A DNA stretch of 64,000 bases from Ceratobasidium sp. AG-K (GCA_037039685.1 JAWNGF010000003.1:1364001-1428000); one strand, 5' to 3'. Shown: positions 46,757 through 59,567, numbered from the stretch's first letter. Numbers and translations: made by a program. Notes: generated by a model not told the origin, from the sequence alone.

Positions 46757-49700
46757 TTAGGCTACTACCTTCGGCTTGGCGGCACAGCGGCCTGTTGGGT
46801 CCAGCCAAGTCGCCATTCGTCCGTATACGCCCTCGCTTTCACCTTCGCGTTTGCGCAAGAGCTGAATGTCCTCGAACGAAAGAGGACCGGCTCCAGCAGC
46901 GAGGCTGACACCCTTGAGATCAAGAGAACGAAGCGCATTTATCTGCAGGGTAATTGGATAAATTGTTGTCTGGTAAACCGTTATTAGGAGCTTACCAGGG
47001 CGGTATGAAGTTTATCAAAACGTTGGAGAACTTTAGTGACGTTAAGAGCAAAGTGCTTCTCCTGTGTCTCATAATCGGAAGAAGAGCTAGAATATTGCTG
47101 GCAACGATCTCCTACAAGCTTGCCGAGCACGAGGACCGCTTCCATACATTCCTTGAGCGCATTTCCGATTCCGCGTTGCCGCGTACGAAGCAGGCATGCC
47201 TCCAGGATTTGATCCATCGTATTCGATAGGTGTGAATGGACGGCGAATATATCTGATGTGATGCGTTCCTTTTTTGGATTTCTAGGAACAGGACTGTCTT
47301 TGCCTCCGTCCTCCCGTTCAATTTCATCAAGCGTTGTTAGGAATGTGCCCCAATGTGCCCCAATTGCCACATCCTTCACGTAGCCAATGAGGGTACTAAT
47401 GAAGGCCTGGGTCTTGAATCGTGCAACAAGCAGGATAGGTGGGTTGTCTGATGATAAATGGAACGTTGTGTTGAACAGTATGCGTGTCACCGTTTCAACT
47501 GGGGTAGCTCAGTGAAAAGCAATGATGGGTGTGAAAACTGCCACTTACCTCGCAGTAGGCGGAGTAAAAAGGTGAAAACTCTGTGCATTTTGTGTCGGAT
47601 GTCAAGGGTCACTATAGCGTCGATTGGATCAGGGGGCTTGTAGTCTAGACACAGAAAGTCAAGCGCTCTACAGACTGTCAGTATCAGTTGACATCCGAAA
47701 GTGCTTGAACATACTCAATAGCTAGGGCGAATCAGTCAGTTGATTGTAACTTCGCACATTGGCTCAACGTACCATTGGGGTTCAGCCATCGTGCCCGCCC
47801 TTCTGCGCTCTCTTCTTCCAAATCCCTCAAGATAAACCCAAGCCTCCACGGAGCCTCCTTCAAGACCATTGATTCATGATCCCGCTCTTTGGATGTCGCA
47901 GACAATTCGTCGTCTGATCCCGAGGCAGACCTAGTTCCCCACCCAACCTCCAATGTATCATCGATAACATGCCGTAACCGCAGCCCCAGTTCGGCACCTC
48001 CAGGAGGCCAGGTTCCCGCCCCTCCACGATCACTCAGCCCAACGGCAAGTCCTACTCCCCACTCGCGAGATCTCCCCTCCTTTTCGGCACGTTTGTCTGC
48101 AATACGATCTCGCGCTGGGTCTGCGATACCGAGGCGAACACGGACTCCCGCTCTGATGCCACGGCCGACTGCGGCACTGACATTCGATATACCAGACTCT
48201 TCAAACAGTGCTCCACGCAAGCGTGACCAAAACACAGGGTCATCTCCAAGTAGGAACCCTCTCAATACCTTGAGGTGGGCTTTGAATGCAAGACGATCGG
48301 TAAATACGCGGAATAGTGCCGAGCTAACCAGTCGAGAATGGGCAAGAGGAAGAGCCAGCAAGGTCGCATCAATGAGAAGAGGGAGCGTGGGGGCTGATAG
48401 TGGTAGGGTACGAGGACCGTTGGAGATGAAATCAGCGGCAGAGGTATCTTTGGATGGCGCAGCAATATGAGACCCCGGGGGTTGGTCAAACACACTGAAT
48501 GCGGCAAGCTCGGGTTTGTATACACGTGTTGAGCAGCCAGGTGGAACATCTACGGGAGCTTGGTCCACCTCCGAAAGCTCAACAGTGGTTTCTGGACTTT
48601 GAATCGGTGACGACAAACCCGTTTCCGACTCGTTTGCACTTGAAATCGCGCTATCCCCATCATACCAGAGACGAAGTCCCTTTTTGATAGTCAGTATATG
48701 CTTCTGAATGTGTACATCTACGCGATGCAGGTCTTTGTCGGTCCATCCCCAGCCAGGATCATCCAAAGACCAGTCCTTTTGGCACAATGGATGCTCAGAG
48801 TCTGCACGCCGCAAAATGTCCAATGCACGAGCCGCACTTTCGAGTACCAGCTTTGAATTTGGAGTGAAGAACGTTGGTAGGTCAATCTTGTCACCGGAAA
48901 CAAGACTTTTGATCGGGCGAGAAGATTGTAGGACGAGCCCAATCGTGACTGCAAGCGAACTGTTGAAATTCCGACTCGATGTTACGAGTAGGTATGCAAG
49001 CATCGCGGAAGTCCTGTACGGCGCTGAGTGTGTTATTGCGTAATCTAACGCGAGAAACAGGTGATCCAATAGTGCCGTTTGATTACCAGGCAACTCGACG
49101 AAAGGTGGAACTTCATCCAAGGGCTAAGAATAAGGTTACTAGGGATTAATCTAGCCGAATGAATGCGCTTACGCGAAAGCTCAGAGCGGCAAGTGCATCA
49201 AGTTCATGCCTAAGATCATTGAAACCCGTCGACAAGCGCACCAACGAAGCCATCGTCAAAGTTTCCGGTAGTCGCAACGTCAGATCGGCTTGGATGAGCG
49301 CAATAATAGACTGAAGCGAGTACGCCAGTGCACGCGAGGCGGCAACAGTTGACCTTGGACACACATTTCAATCCACGTCCAAACAATTTCCAAGTCATCA
49401 CTCACGGTTTACGCAACTCGAGCATGGTACTCTCTATCCGGCGCAACAGTGTGCCGATCGCTAGGAGGGCTCTATCACGCTGCAACAAGTGATTTAAGCC
49501 AATGGATGCTCACGATCACTCGACATACCTCGATGTGGTTTCCTCACTGAGTTCACCAAGCACAAGTGCAGTTTCCTCCGCCCGACTAGTACCATTGTCA
49601 TCCGATCTCACGATGAACCTTGCCGTTTGTTCGTCCCAGCCGAACAGAACCGAAGTTCCCCCAAGCAGCGTCGTTCGTAACGACGCCAACAAGTCCAATG

Positions 49701-50190
49701 GTGATATGTAGCGGCGGATGGTGGTTTCGTCTGACACCAGTCGAGGCTGAACACTGAAAATCTACTCAGACAACCGGTTCGCTCATTGGCACCGGCAACA
49801 CTTACTGGAATCGTGCAGCAACAAATACTCTCGCCGACTGTTCCGATAAGAACGCACTTCGAGTCGGAGGTCCTTTAACCGGAACATCCCACGAAAAGGT
49901 CTATCTCGGGATCAATATATCAGATACACGTCACACGGAGAAACGCATACCGAGTTGTGAGCAAGATCCTCAGTTCTCGTTGTCCATACATCCGGAGAAT
50001 CTTCCTTCTCTGGGTCATTGGAACGTGCGCCGTCCGAGTGGACAGAATCCACGTCATCCTCGCTTTTATTCGTAACTCCGGTAGGAGGGACAACAGATTC
50101 CAGACTACCAGATTGTGCAGGCAAGCTGATAGGCTTAAGCGGAGGTACCGCAAAGCGCTCAAGTTTGAGTCCGTCGATCGAGAACATCAT
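46757..50190 (-). CDS. Gamma-tubulin complex component (Spc97/Spc98/GCP family)
   Basis: Proteins of this family join gamma-tubulin in the ring complex that nucleates microtubules at the spindle pole body. The N-terminus (MMFSIDGLKLERFAVPPLKP) is followed by an acidic segment. The grip-1 like region gives RRYISPLDLLASLRTTLLGG, FGWDEQTARFIVRSDD and RALLAIGTLLRRIESTMLEL. A central region of about 460 residues (49120-47732) includes LALDYAITHSAPYRTSAMLAYLL and FKAHLKVLRGFLLGDDPVFWSRL, a GCP core motif. The C-terminal grip-2 part holds YKPPDPIDAIVTLDIRHKMHRVFTFLLRLLR, VTRILFNTTFHLS and TMDQILEACLLRTR. The size (roughly 950 residues) and divergent middle suit GCP5 or GCP6 rather than GCP2/3. The start is the ATG at 50190; upstream in-frame codons are not ATG. 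Confidence 0.82.
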
Positions 50191-50748
50191 GAGAGGGTTG
50201 AGGGGAAGTGATATTACTTCATATAGCAATCAAATGAACTAGCGTGGTATAGCAGTGGAGTATCTTTGCGCCAATTCTTTGAATAAGCTTTATACAGAAA
50301 CGACGTATTTCGAGCTCAAGACGCGTACAATGATGTCAAGGAGCAAAGGCAATCTAAAAATCACGTGCGACGGCAAGAATCACATGCCAACCCACATCGT
50401 AATAACCATGTCCAACAAAAGGTATCTTGCCTCTGAGCTAGTGCCTAGGGTTGCAGAGCTCACGACACGCAGCCACCAGTCTTTCTCGCCCTACTACCAT
50501 CTACCATGATAGACCATATTGTAGGCAGACCATCTCCTTCATGGAAGAGGACACAAGTACGTAGCTCGACGCCAGCTACCACGAACCTCCATTTACACCC
50601 CTTCACTAGGTATTCTTGGTATTATTGTTCTGGATGTGGAGGCTCGTGCGGGGAAATCGTGATGGTCCTCGAATACTTTATATTCGGAGAATGAACAAGT
50701 TCCTTGGTGAGCTCATGCCTGCCACCCTATGTGCGGGGTAAGCTGAAA
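50191..50748. promoter_or_regulatory. Divergent intergenic region between the GCP and hydrolase genes
   Basis: The start codons at 50190 (minus) and 50749 (plus) face apart, so 558 bp hold both promoters. No TATA box or clear gene was seen. Confidence 0.4.
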
Positions 50749-53211
50749 TGATGTATTCAGCTCGGTTTACACCGTGGCAAGTGATTGTTAGCGTTCTCTC
50801 GACATTGTACGCAGCCCGTCACCTTGATACCATCATCGGATTAGGCTGTGAGTGGAAATGGCCTGCCTTTTGTTCGTTCTAATCCAGTTACACAGCGCCC
50901 GAACCCCTCGCTCGCCTTGTGAGTCCGGTCAACCGCCAAATTCATCACTTTAATCTCATTCATTCCAGTACTCTCGCTCATATTACCGAGCCACATGGAT
51001 AACCACCGGCCTCGACGCAGGGCACGCAACAGCCATGAATATTCAGCCCAAATGGCTACGCGACATTGCATCCATGGCATTCTCAGCATACTACGTGATC
51101 TACGCCAACGAAGCCGACGAAAAGGTACTCTCATTGTTCCTACTCGTGCTGTCACTCATCACCTGACCAGCTCCGTAAATACCGCGCAACGGCCTCTATC
51201 GAAATGCTGCGCACGACCTGGGAAAAGACGTCCAAGAACCCATGGATTCGCGCCATCACGGCGCTCGAGCGGCCCTCACTACCCGTCGTACGCAAGATGG
51301 TGTTTCCGCGCCCTGGATCGGAGCATCCGTTTACGGTGTGGTTGTACTATTCGGGACCCGAGCACGAGTTGCAGAATCAGACTGAGCTGATATTGGACTT
51401 TCCGGGTGGCGGTTTCATCTGTATGAGTCCATTGGATCATGAGGAACGGTTGAGGCGATGGGCAGTTCGGAGCAAGCGGCCGGTGTTGGCGGTGGACTAT
51501 CACAAGGCACCCGAATGTAGGTCCCCGAGTTCTCCAGCGGCTAGTACTGATCTAATGCAGTCCCTTACCCCTTTGCGATCGACGAATGCTTCGAGCTCTA
51601 CAAACTGATCACAGAGTCCCGGGGCAAGATCCTAGGCATGGCCGGCGACAAGCTGAGCGTAATCACGAGCGGGGATTCGGCGTGAGTCGACCAATTGACG
51701 CTGTGATGTCATGCTGAAATAGACTTTAGAGGTGCGAACATATGCTGCAACATCATGTTCAAGATCCTCGAAGCGCCCCAGTCTCGCCCGTTGCCTAGAC
51801 CGGTCGCGCTCGTGTTGAATTATGCGGCGCTCGATTTCAACTTTACGACCTGGATGGCACCTGCTCACCTGAAAGTCCTACGATCTCAAGCGAGCCAGGG
51901 ACATATTCCGGGCCTCGAGGACATGAAAGACCATTTCAGCGGATCAGGCCCGCTCGACGTTACGCCACATACACGTGGAAAGAAGAGCTGGGCGGGCGAA
52001 TCGGTCAAGGGGTGGACAGAGGGCATGACTAGATTCCCATCCCGCCCAGCATCACCAAGCAGCAAGACCACGCCGCTGGGTTCCCCGAACGCGACGATTG
52101 GGCGGGGTGCGGGGCGGAAGCTGTGGGAAGAGCCAGAGCGGTTAGACGATGATGTCAAGCCCAAGGCGCCCACCAGACTCAGCATTGGCACGCGACTAAC
52201 TATGGCCAGTCGTGGTGGATTCTTCCAGGATAGAATTATTTCGCCGAGCATGGCAAGTGCGAGTCAAATTGAGCCGAGAAGTAAGCTGATCGGTGTTCTC
52301 TATAGATGCGCGCCATGGCAATTCTGTACATCGGGCCGAAAAATGTATGGGACTCCTAGCTGATATATGGGCGCTCTGCTTACGCCACCATATTTTTAGA
52401 ATCCAGACTTCAAGACAGACTACCGCATCTCACCGATCTTAGCGCCCAGCTCCCTCTTGGCAGATTTCCCCCCTCTGCTCATGACTTGCGGTGAGAAGGA
52501 CCCGTTTGTGGACGACACGTGAGTGTTGTCAGCCTTGGGGGAACACGTTGCTGACCGAGGTTCCTGATACGCGTTGATGCGGTGTTGACCTCATTGATCT
52601 GCGGGCGTGTAATGCACACGTCGTGCAGCGTGGTGTTTGCGGGCAGGATCCGCGAGGCGAAGCGAATGAAGAAGCGCGAAGGCTCCCGCTTTGGGGAAGG
52701 CCTTCGGATGAGCAAGAAAGAGTCCGAGGCAGAGGACCGTGAATGGGTGCACATGCACATATTCGAGGGCTGGAGCCATGGGTATCTCCAAATGGCAAGT
52801 CTGATGCACGAGGCGCGCGATGCGATCGACGACATTGCTGGGTGGATTGGGGATATGTTCGCGGATGCCCAGCACCGCGCGCGGGAGCGCGAGCGCGAGG
52901 AAGAGGCCGAGGTGCTGACGTTTACGCCACGGAAACGACGGTCGCCGGTGGGGTCGAGTGCCAAGGTGAATGCGCTTGGGATTATAGGCGCGGCTGAAAG
53001 TGCACAGCCCCCGGCGTCGGTCGATCCGGCGCTTGCACCTGGGAGGCAAAGTCGGCTGTCCATGTCGACACCTCTTGCGTCACTGACAGAGGAAGAGCTG
53101 ATGCGACGCCGTCGGTTAGAGGCGGTAGAGGGTATCCAAGAACCGCTGAACGGTAGTGCTATCGATGACGAAGAGGTGGCCGAGGAGATGCGGATTGCGT
53201 ATGGATACTAG
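50749..53211 (+). CDS. Alpha/beta hydrolase of the hormone-sensitive lipase family, membrane-anchored type
   Basis: It probably hydrolyses steryl or acyl esters; the substrate is not readable. An N-terminal hydrophobic segment (WQVIVSVLSTLYAARHL) may anchor it. LILDFPGGGFICMSPLDHEE carries the oxyanion motif, with PGGG in place of HGGG as in fungal steryl-acetyl hydrolase-like proteins. VLAVDYHKAPE-FPYPFAIDECFELYKLI follows, then GDSAGANICCNIMFKI with the nucleophile Ser. The acid is in LLMTCGEKDPFVDDT and the His in HIFEGWSHGYLQMAS. Between about residues 315 and 440 there is a low-complexity Pro/Ser/Lys insertion, and the C-terminal 130 residues are charged and disordered. The intron at 52253 starts GC (GCAAGT), and the join to MRAMAILYIGPKN fits the fold. 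Confidence 0.85.
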
Positions 53212-53603
53212 CTTTGTTTGCATGTTGGTGGCTTGTTTACATTATGAATTGATTTTACTGCGCTTGCTCCTGACGACGCTGAGACAACTACCGAGAGCGT
53301 CCAAGTGCTTGTCCTCGTTACCTCCACGCGTGGCACCGCCATCCGAAGACTCATCACCGAACCCACGTCCGTTTCGAGGGATCGGCACGTTTTTGTGGCA
53401 GTCCGCATCGCCACACGCAGCGGCTCACCGTCTCTTGAAGCTGACGTGAATTCAGACTCTGCAACCACTTCCCCCCTCTAAATCTTATAGCCAATAACCA
53501 ATCCGCAGCCACCCCCCTGGCCTCCAGCACCGCCGCCTACTGAACGCTCGGCGCCAGCACCCGCAGCCGCCTTCACCGTCAAATATAGCCTTTCTATTCG
53601 ATC
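53212..53603. other. Intergenic, promoter of the CRZ1-type gene
   Basis: No gene was seen. The last 100 bp before the start are C-rich on the plus strand, as often seen before fungal starts. Confidence 0.4.
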
Positions 53604-54833
53604 ATGAGGACTGTCGTATCCACTTCACACCCCGATCCTGCTCGAGCCGCGGCGGACCATCCAGCGCCCATTGACGACGCGACACTCGACCCCGCGCTTG
53701 CCGACCCCCCGATGCAATATTCGCCCCAGGTGCAGCCACCCATGCTCGTTGGCTCGGCGTCCGGATCTCCCCCGCCCCAGTACGTTACTACCGGCAGCCC
53801 CTCTGCTGCTGCTGCAGACGGTGCTGAATGGGGCGATGTTCCAAGGCTTCCCCCTATCCTCCAGGTCGAGAAGCAGCATGTGACCACCACCGCAACACAG
53901 GCTGCCAGCGCCTCGCGCCGTCGCAACGATGCCCAGTTCAAGTGCCCCGTGCCAGGCTGCGGCAGCACATTTACTCGCAGATTCAACCTCCGAGGTACGC
54001 TCAATGCAGTGCTGCCGATCCATGCTGACATGTGCATAGGTCATCTGCGCTCCCATACAGAAGAGCGTCCGTTTGTGTGCGAGTGGCCGAATTGCAACAA
54101 GGGATTCGCTCGCCAGCACGACTGCAAGCGGCACTATGCGCTGCACAATGCAAAGCCCAACCAGCATCTTTGCGAAGGCTGCGGCAAGACCTTTTCGCGG
54201 ACAGACGCTCTCAACCGCCATTGTAAGTAACTTCGGCTATTTCTGGCATCTTGCTTATGCTTCCTTGCAGTGCGCTCTGACGGGGGCTCCGGCTGCCGCA
54301 AGAACGTCGCAGCATCCAAAGCGAGCTCGTCCAATGCGGCCAGCAATCCACCAGCTCCGGTTGCAGAGATTCACTCTCACCCAACCGACCATCCACCCAA
54401 TACGCTCAATGGACACTATCCCATCTCTCTCGCGGTACAACCACCTCCACCCGGCCCCATAGATCCGAACTTGCATCCCCACCCTCATCAGATCCCGGCT
54501 GAGCTCAGCTCACAATTCTTGGCCGGTCTTTTGAGCGGACAGCAGTTCTTGGCCGCGACAGCCGCCGCCAGCGACCCAAGTCATCATCCAGCAAATCCCT
54601 ACGAGGGAATCATTCAGGGAGCCCCAGCCCCGGCTCCTGAACCTAGTCCTGAGCTGGCGAATCCGGCACAAGCTGCCGATGAGGAAGAACGACCGACAAA
54701 GCGTCGAGCCGTGTCTGCAGGTACAGACATTATCCCGGTCCCGGTCACAACCTCGAGTCCAAAATCGGGCACCGATGACCGGTCGACGCCGAGCCGAGAG
54801 CAACAAGCAGCGAGCGAGCCTATACAAACGTGA
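53604..54833 (+). CDS. CRZ1: C2H2 zinc-finger transcription factor of the Crz1/CrzA type
   Basis: Crz1 is activated by calcineurin and drives calcium and stress genes in the nucleus. Three exons (53604-53994, 54040-54222, 54271-54833) sum to 1137 nt and 378 residues. Three fingers are read across the introns: CPVPGCGSTFTRRFNLRGHLRSH, CEWPNCNKGFARQHDCKRHYALH and CEGCGKTFSRTDALNRHLRSDGG. The RTDALNRHLRS(D/E)GG ending of finger three is characteristic of Crz1. Flanks are Pro/Ala/Gln-rich and disordered. The protein is shorter than ascomycete CrzA, and no clear PxIxIT calcineurin docking site was found, so calcineurin control is inference from the fingers alone. Confidence 0.85.
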
Positions 54834-55495
54834 ATTGTACAGCCTTTCCCTCAGTCTGCTTTGCTCTGTATCCTCAACCTTTCCTATTTGTTCAAAATGA
54901 TACCATACCGCTCCCGCCCGTTGTGCGACCCCTGTATTTCCTTCCCTACGACTCCGCTACTCATTCGTTGCCTTTTGAGCCGCCATGTCACCCCGCTTGA
55001 CTCTCTATTTGCTCTCGCGTATGCGAGCTGTATTTCCCTGAATGTTTCTGGAACCAGTGTTTTTTCTGTGTCTTGTGTGTGTTAGTCGGATACAATATGG
55101 ACATAAAGCGTTTCATCAACCGTACCTCTGTTGTCTAGATCCTGCGCAGCTGATTCACGTCGCGTCTGTTCGCCTGTGCAGCCAACTCGAACCGGCGAAA
55201 CGCACTCCCGATCTCGTTATCTCTCATAGACGTTCGTAAGATCTCCATCAGCATCCCACATATTCTGTTACCACTCCACGACGGCTCAAACAGCTTAGCG
55301 CTAACGTGAGTATATGCACAGCAGCGCCTTGGTCATACATGACCAACTAGAGCACAGCCTGCATCGAGGAGAGCGGGCAGTGTTTAATTTTATTTGCCAT
55401 AAAATTAAATCGATTCACATGATTCGGCACCGGCTAACTCCAAGCGCCTATAACCCCCTCGAGCCGACCCCGGCTTTCGATCAGACGACCACAGG
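54834..55495. other. Intergenic between CRZ1 and PEX5
   Basis: The first part is T/C-rich 3' UTR-like sequence and the second part the PEX5 promoter. Nothing else was recognised. Confidence 0.45.
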
Positions 55496-57970
55496 ATGGC
55501 TTTACCTATGCTCATGAACGGCGCCGACTGTGGCCCCTCGAACGCTCTGCAGGGGTTCGCAAAGCAGTTTGACCAGGACCGGGGAGCGGCACATGTGAGT
55601 CTCGCCACGTACGACGGTGCAACGGCTAATGACGTTTATTAGGACCGGTATGATACTCGACCTGGCCCGTCGAGTTCGGTGAGTCTTACGGTTTGGAGTT
55701 TTACTGTTCTAATGTCTAGTAGACGTTTCGTACTCGTCCGGTAGGCGCGGCTGCTAATCCCCTCGAGCAAGACGCGGCGCGCTTCTTTGGTGCGGGTGCG
55801 ACGGGGCCGATTCAAGCCACGCCGTTTGACGTCGGGGCATTGAGACGTGCGTTGCCTGCTCCCACGGCTGCGTCTGGATGGGCTGCAGATTTCGCGCGTG
55901 CGGCGAGTGCAGGCTCGAGTACGAGTGCAGCACCAGGACTTGGGGCAGAATGGGCGTTGCAGATGCAGGGGCACGCACCAGGTGTACAGAACGTTGAACG
56001 GGCTGGTGAGTTCTTACTATTGATTCGGGGGTTTCTGAATTAATCTTTGGACAGTAATTACGTCTCCATCGCAGAGCATGGGTGGTGAGTATAATGGTGT
56101 CGAATTTGGTTAGCGCAACTGATTTCCGCCTAGCTACAATGCAGCACCCGATGAATTATGCACCAATGAACATGATGCCTGCGTTTAACCAGTTCCAACC
56201 CTCTATGCAGCAATCTACCGAATCCCAGATCGTATTCCCCGACTTGCAGCCTGCCCAAACGACCGAACCTGTCCATGCCGAGCCGACCACTACTTCCACG
56301 TCCACACCACAGGAACGTTCCGAACTTGCTGAAACAGCCCGACAGCTCTTGAACGCACTCCAGCATGAGACACGTCCCAAGTTCAAAAACTCTCAATTCA
56401 TGGGCCTTATGCGCCAACTCCGAGACGGCGAGGTCGTCGTCCAAGACAATGACATGATCGCCGCCTCGGAGGCTCGGCCTGCCGAAGCGATGGACAAGGG
56501 CAAAGGCAAGGCGGTAGACGGCGCTTCAGGATGGGCCAGCGAGTTTTCGACGATACCTTCACTCCAGAGACGCAAATCCGTGCATTTCGATACCGCCGAC
56601 CCGTCTAGCTCAGGCCAGGAACAGGCACAAGACGATTCATTTGACAACGCCGACGTTTTCTATGATATCTATAACCGTACGCGCCAAAAGGCGCAAATGC
56701 ATGACCCGCATCTGGATGAGTGGGCTCAGTTGCAGATGGATTGGGACTCGTTCGAGGCGGCTGCGAGTGGAATAAAGCCGGTCAAGCCTAGGATGTATCA
56801 GTTCCAGCAGAATAACCCTTATTTGACTGGGACTAGGACCCATGAGATGCATAGGCATGGGGCTGGGCTGCAACAGGCAAGTCCCGGACTTATGTGAATC
56901 AATGGTCCGACTAACATGCATTTATAGAGTGTGCTAGAACACGAAGCAATTGTGCAACGAGACCCGACAAACGCCCAAGCCTGGTTTGCCCTCGGAGTAA
57001 AGCAGCAAGAGAACGAGCGAGAGCAACACGCGATTGATGCGCTCCGCGAGGCGGTCCTGCAGGATCCATCGTGTCTGTCTGCCTATCTTGCGCTCGCGGT
57101 GTCCTATGCAAACGAGGGAGACAAGACATCGGTGCATAGCGCTATTGGGGACTGGATGACCGGACGGGCGCTAAAGTGAGAAAAGTTGGGAGCTTGGGAG
57201 AGTTGGGTGTAATGGAGGGCGTTGCTACGGTGGAGGAGATTCATCAGGAGTATGTGTCTGGGCTCCTTAACATGGCAAGGAATTCGTTGAATGGGGAGAT
57301 CGATGCGGATATTCAGATTGCTTTGGGAGTACTACTGAACACCATGGAGGTGAGCTGCACAGGATACCAACGAGACCTAGACTAACGCTGCGGATAGGAT
57401 TACGACAAGGCACAAGATTGCTTTAGAACCGCCCTCGCCGTCAAACCCGACGTAAGTGCGATGATGGTTGTTCTGCTAACTATTCTAACCAGATACTGTA
57501 GGACTGGCTTTTATTCAACCGTGTAGGCGCAACACTCGCTAATAGTGGCAATCCCTCCGAAGCCGTGCCGTTCTACTACAAAGCCCTCGAACTCAACCCA
57601 GGCTACATCCGTGCCCGCTACAATTTGGGAATATCCTGCATCAATCTTAGGGTATGCCCCTGGACCACATTCAATCTGTTCAAATCTAATGCACGCCTAT
57701 TACTAGCGTCACGAGGAAGCCGCACAGCATCTTGTCGACGCTCTGTGCTTCAAGAGAGCGAAGGCGGCAACACCGAGCGAGGTGTGACTTCAGATTCACT
57801 CTGGGACACGTTGCGATCGACATGCTTGAGCCTACAGCGTCTGGATTTAGCTGCGGTCTGTGAGGGAAGGGATTTACAGAGTATGCTCTTATATCATACA
57901 TGAACATAGAAATCGTGGCTTACATCCTCGTACAGAATTTATTAACAAATTCCACCAGACGGAGGCATAA
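55496..57970 (+). CDS. PEX5: Peroxisomal targeting signal 1 receptor Pex5, with two apparent frameshifts
   Basis: Pex5 carries PTS1 proteins from cytosol to peroxisome matrix. The start gives ALPMLMNGADCGPSNALQGFAKQF, with the conserved Cys that is ubiquitinated for recycling. Two WxxxF motifs (WAADF, WASEF) for Pex14 follow. The TPR part gives EHEAIVQRDPTNAQAWFALGVKQ, SCLSAYLALAVSYANEGD, DADIQIALGVLLNTMEDYDKA, DDWLLFNRVGATLANSGNPSEA and GYIRARYNLGISCINLRRHEEA. The C-terminus GVTSDSLWDTLRSTCLSLQR..FINKFHQTEA is reached by a last intron from 57880 or so. At about 57175 (after GDWMTGRAL) and at about 57745 (after AAQHLVDAL) the conserved protein moves to another frame with one base too few and no room for an intron. 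One intron (56877-56927) starts GC. Confidence 0.88.
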
Positions 57971-58560
57971 CTGGTCCCGTGACGGCAGTTTTATCCATCT
58001 TTGTACTTCCGCCCGACATCCTCATGATAGTGCTATAGTGAATTATTGCTGAAAATAATTGGCACATCATGATTCGTGCTAAAAAAAAACGTCGGTTGTG
58101 TGGTATAGACGTGATTAAACGCGCATACAGGATAGGTTGCACTTTGCCTTGCACAAATATTTGCAGAAAGTGCCAGAGCCTGTAAGATCGATCGAGATCT
58201 CGGTTGATTCAGCCACCACGAATGGTATACGCTCCGAGAGGCATGTCTTCGGCTACCTCTCCTCCGAAACCATGATGCCATGCGTAAGAAACGGGGAGTA
58301 ATGCCTAGGAGAAGTACAAGGAGCCAGCCCATCACACAAGCTAAATTGCATTTTTTTTTTACGTAGACAACTAATTCGGCTCTCGTGCTCTCTTCGGCCT
58401 TTGGAGCGGTCAAAAGTTTTACATGTACAATTTTTGAAGGAGAAGACATATTGTGATACAGATTTACTGCAGGAGCCTAGATCGAGAACAGTTGCGTGCG
58501 ATAGCAGAATATATAATACACTACCTGCCCCCTGATTACACCTACGACGTGGGCTATTCC
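57971..58560. other. Spacer with a possible small minus-strand gene
   Basis: A minus-strand ATG frame at 58449-58033 (138 codons) begins SSPSKIVHVKLLTAPKAEES and contains one hydrophobic segment (VMGWLLVLLLGI) after a lysine run encoded by a T9-10 tract. It might be a small membrane protein, with an intron possible near 58253, but nothing supports it beyond being open. Confidence 0.3.
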
Positions 58561-59567
58561 TTAGTCGGAATCCCATAAGCTACTGTCCGAATCGGTAGAA
58601 GACTCGCCTAGTTCATCGATGGGGACAGGTCCGGCGGACCTCTCACCCGCACGAGCTGAATTGTCAAATCTACCATAGAGAGCAATTAAAATCCGAATGA
58701 TCGTCCCTCTATGGACATATTATAATACTTACGTCCTGAGTGCCTCAGCCCAGTCAATATCGTACGCCCTGCCCATTCCATAAGGCAATGGGGAGCCTGT
58801 CTCAACGCCATGCGCTGCATATTCTCTTGCCCTTTGCCTGACAAGCTGGCGGGGAAGAGGATTCGGAGTCCCTGGAGCCGTCTCTCCAGGAATCCAGCGG
58901 GACCTCCTTATTACGCGGACCCATTTCTTAAATCGAGTGTTGCGTGCGTCAAGATGCGGCGGCCGGAGTCGCTTGGGTTGAACGGGAGTGACCGGCGTAG
59001 GATCTGGAAATTGTGCCTCTTTGGGCTCTAATTTCTGGCCTGGCACTGCGAATTCAGTGGTGGAAGACGTCCGTTGTCGTTTTCTGCGGCTCGCAGGGAT
59101 CGTGATCTTGATTGTATTCGAGTCCGTGCTAGGAAGAGCTTCGTGGCTACCGGCGCTCCTTCAGTCCCGCAAAGCTGAGCAAGGAAACGACAACCTACAC
59201 CGGCTCCAGCTTAAAAGGAAGCTTTTCCGTCTTGAATTGTTGTGCCGCTTCCGCAGCTTTGCTCCTGCGGCGCGTTGAGAGTCCTTCGCGCTCCCGAGTT
59301 GGTGCGCTCTGAACTCGGGAGCTCGTAGGAGAGACTCCAGAAGTGCTCGAGCCAGAGTTTCTTTGGTGCGAGAGTTAGTCCTGAACGTATGAAACACAGA
59401 TAATTGTATACGTACTCGCCGTCGATGCTGGCTGTCCCGGGGCGGCGGCGAGGTGGCTTACGATGCACGTTTACATTGGTTTCGTGCCGCGTCCAGTTGC
59501 TCCGCTTTGTGAAATGTATTCCACAATGTTTGCATTTAAATCGTGGGGTAACTGGTGAGCTACTCAT
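58561..59567 (-). CDS. Small protein with one C2H2 zinc finger and an Arg-rich region
   Basis: The start gives SSSPVTPRFKCKHCGIHFTKRS with a single C2H2 finger (C-x2-C, then H-x5-H in RHETNVNVH). An intron of about 50 nt brings in TKETLARALLESLL and KLRKRHNNSRRKSFLLSW. A 41-nt intron then leads to ITIPASRRKRQRTSSTTEFAVP, then PKRLRPPHLDARNTRFKKWVRV. The last exon ends in a Ser/Asp-rich tail (DELGESSTDSDSSLWDSD). The basic middle suggests nuclear DNA or RNA binding. No orthologue is recognised. The 41-nt intron has a weak GTGTAG donor, so that join is the least certain. Confidence 0.6.
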
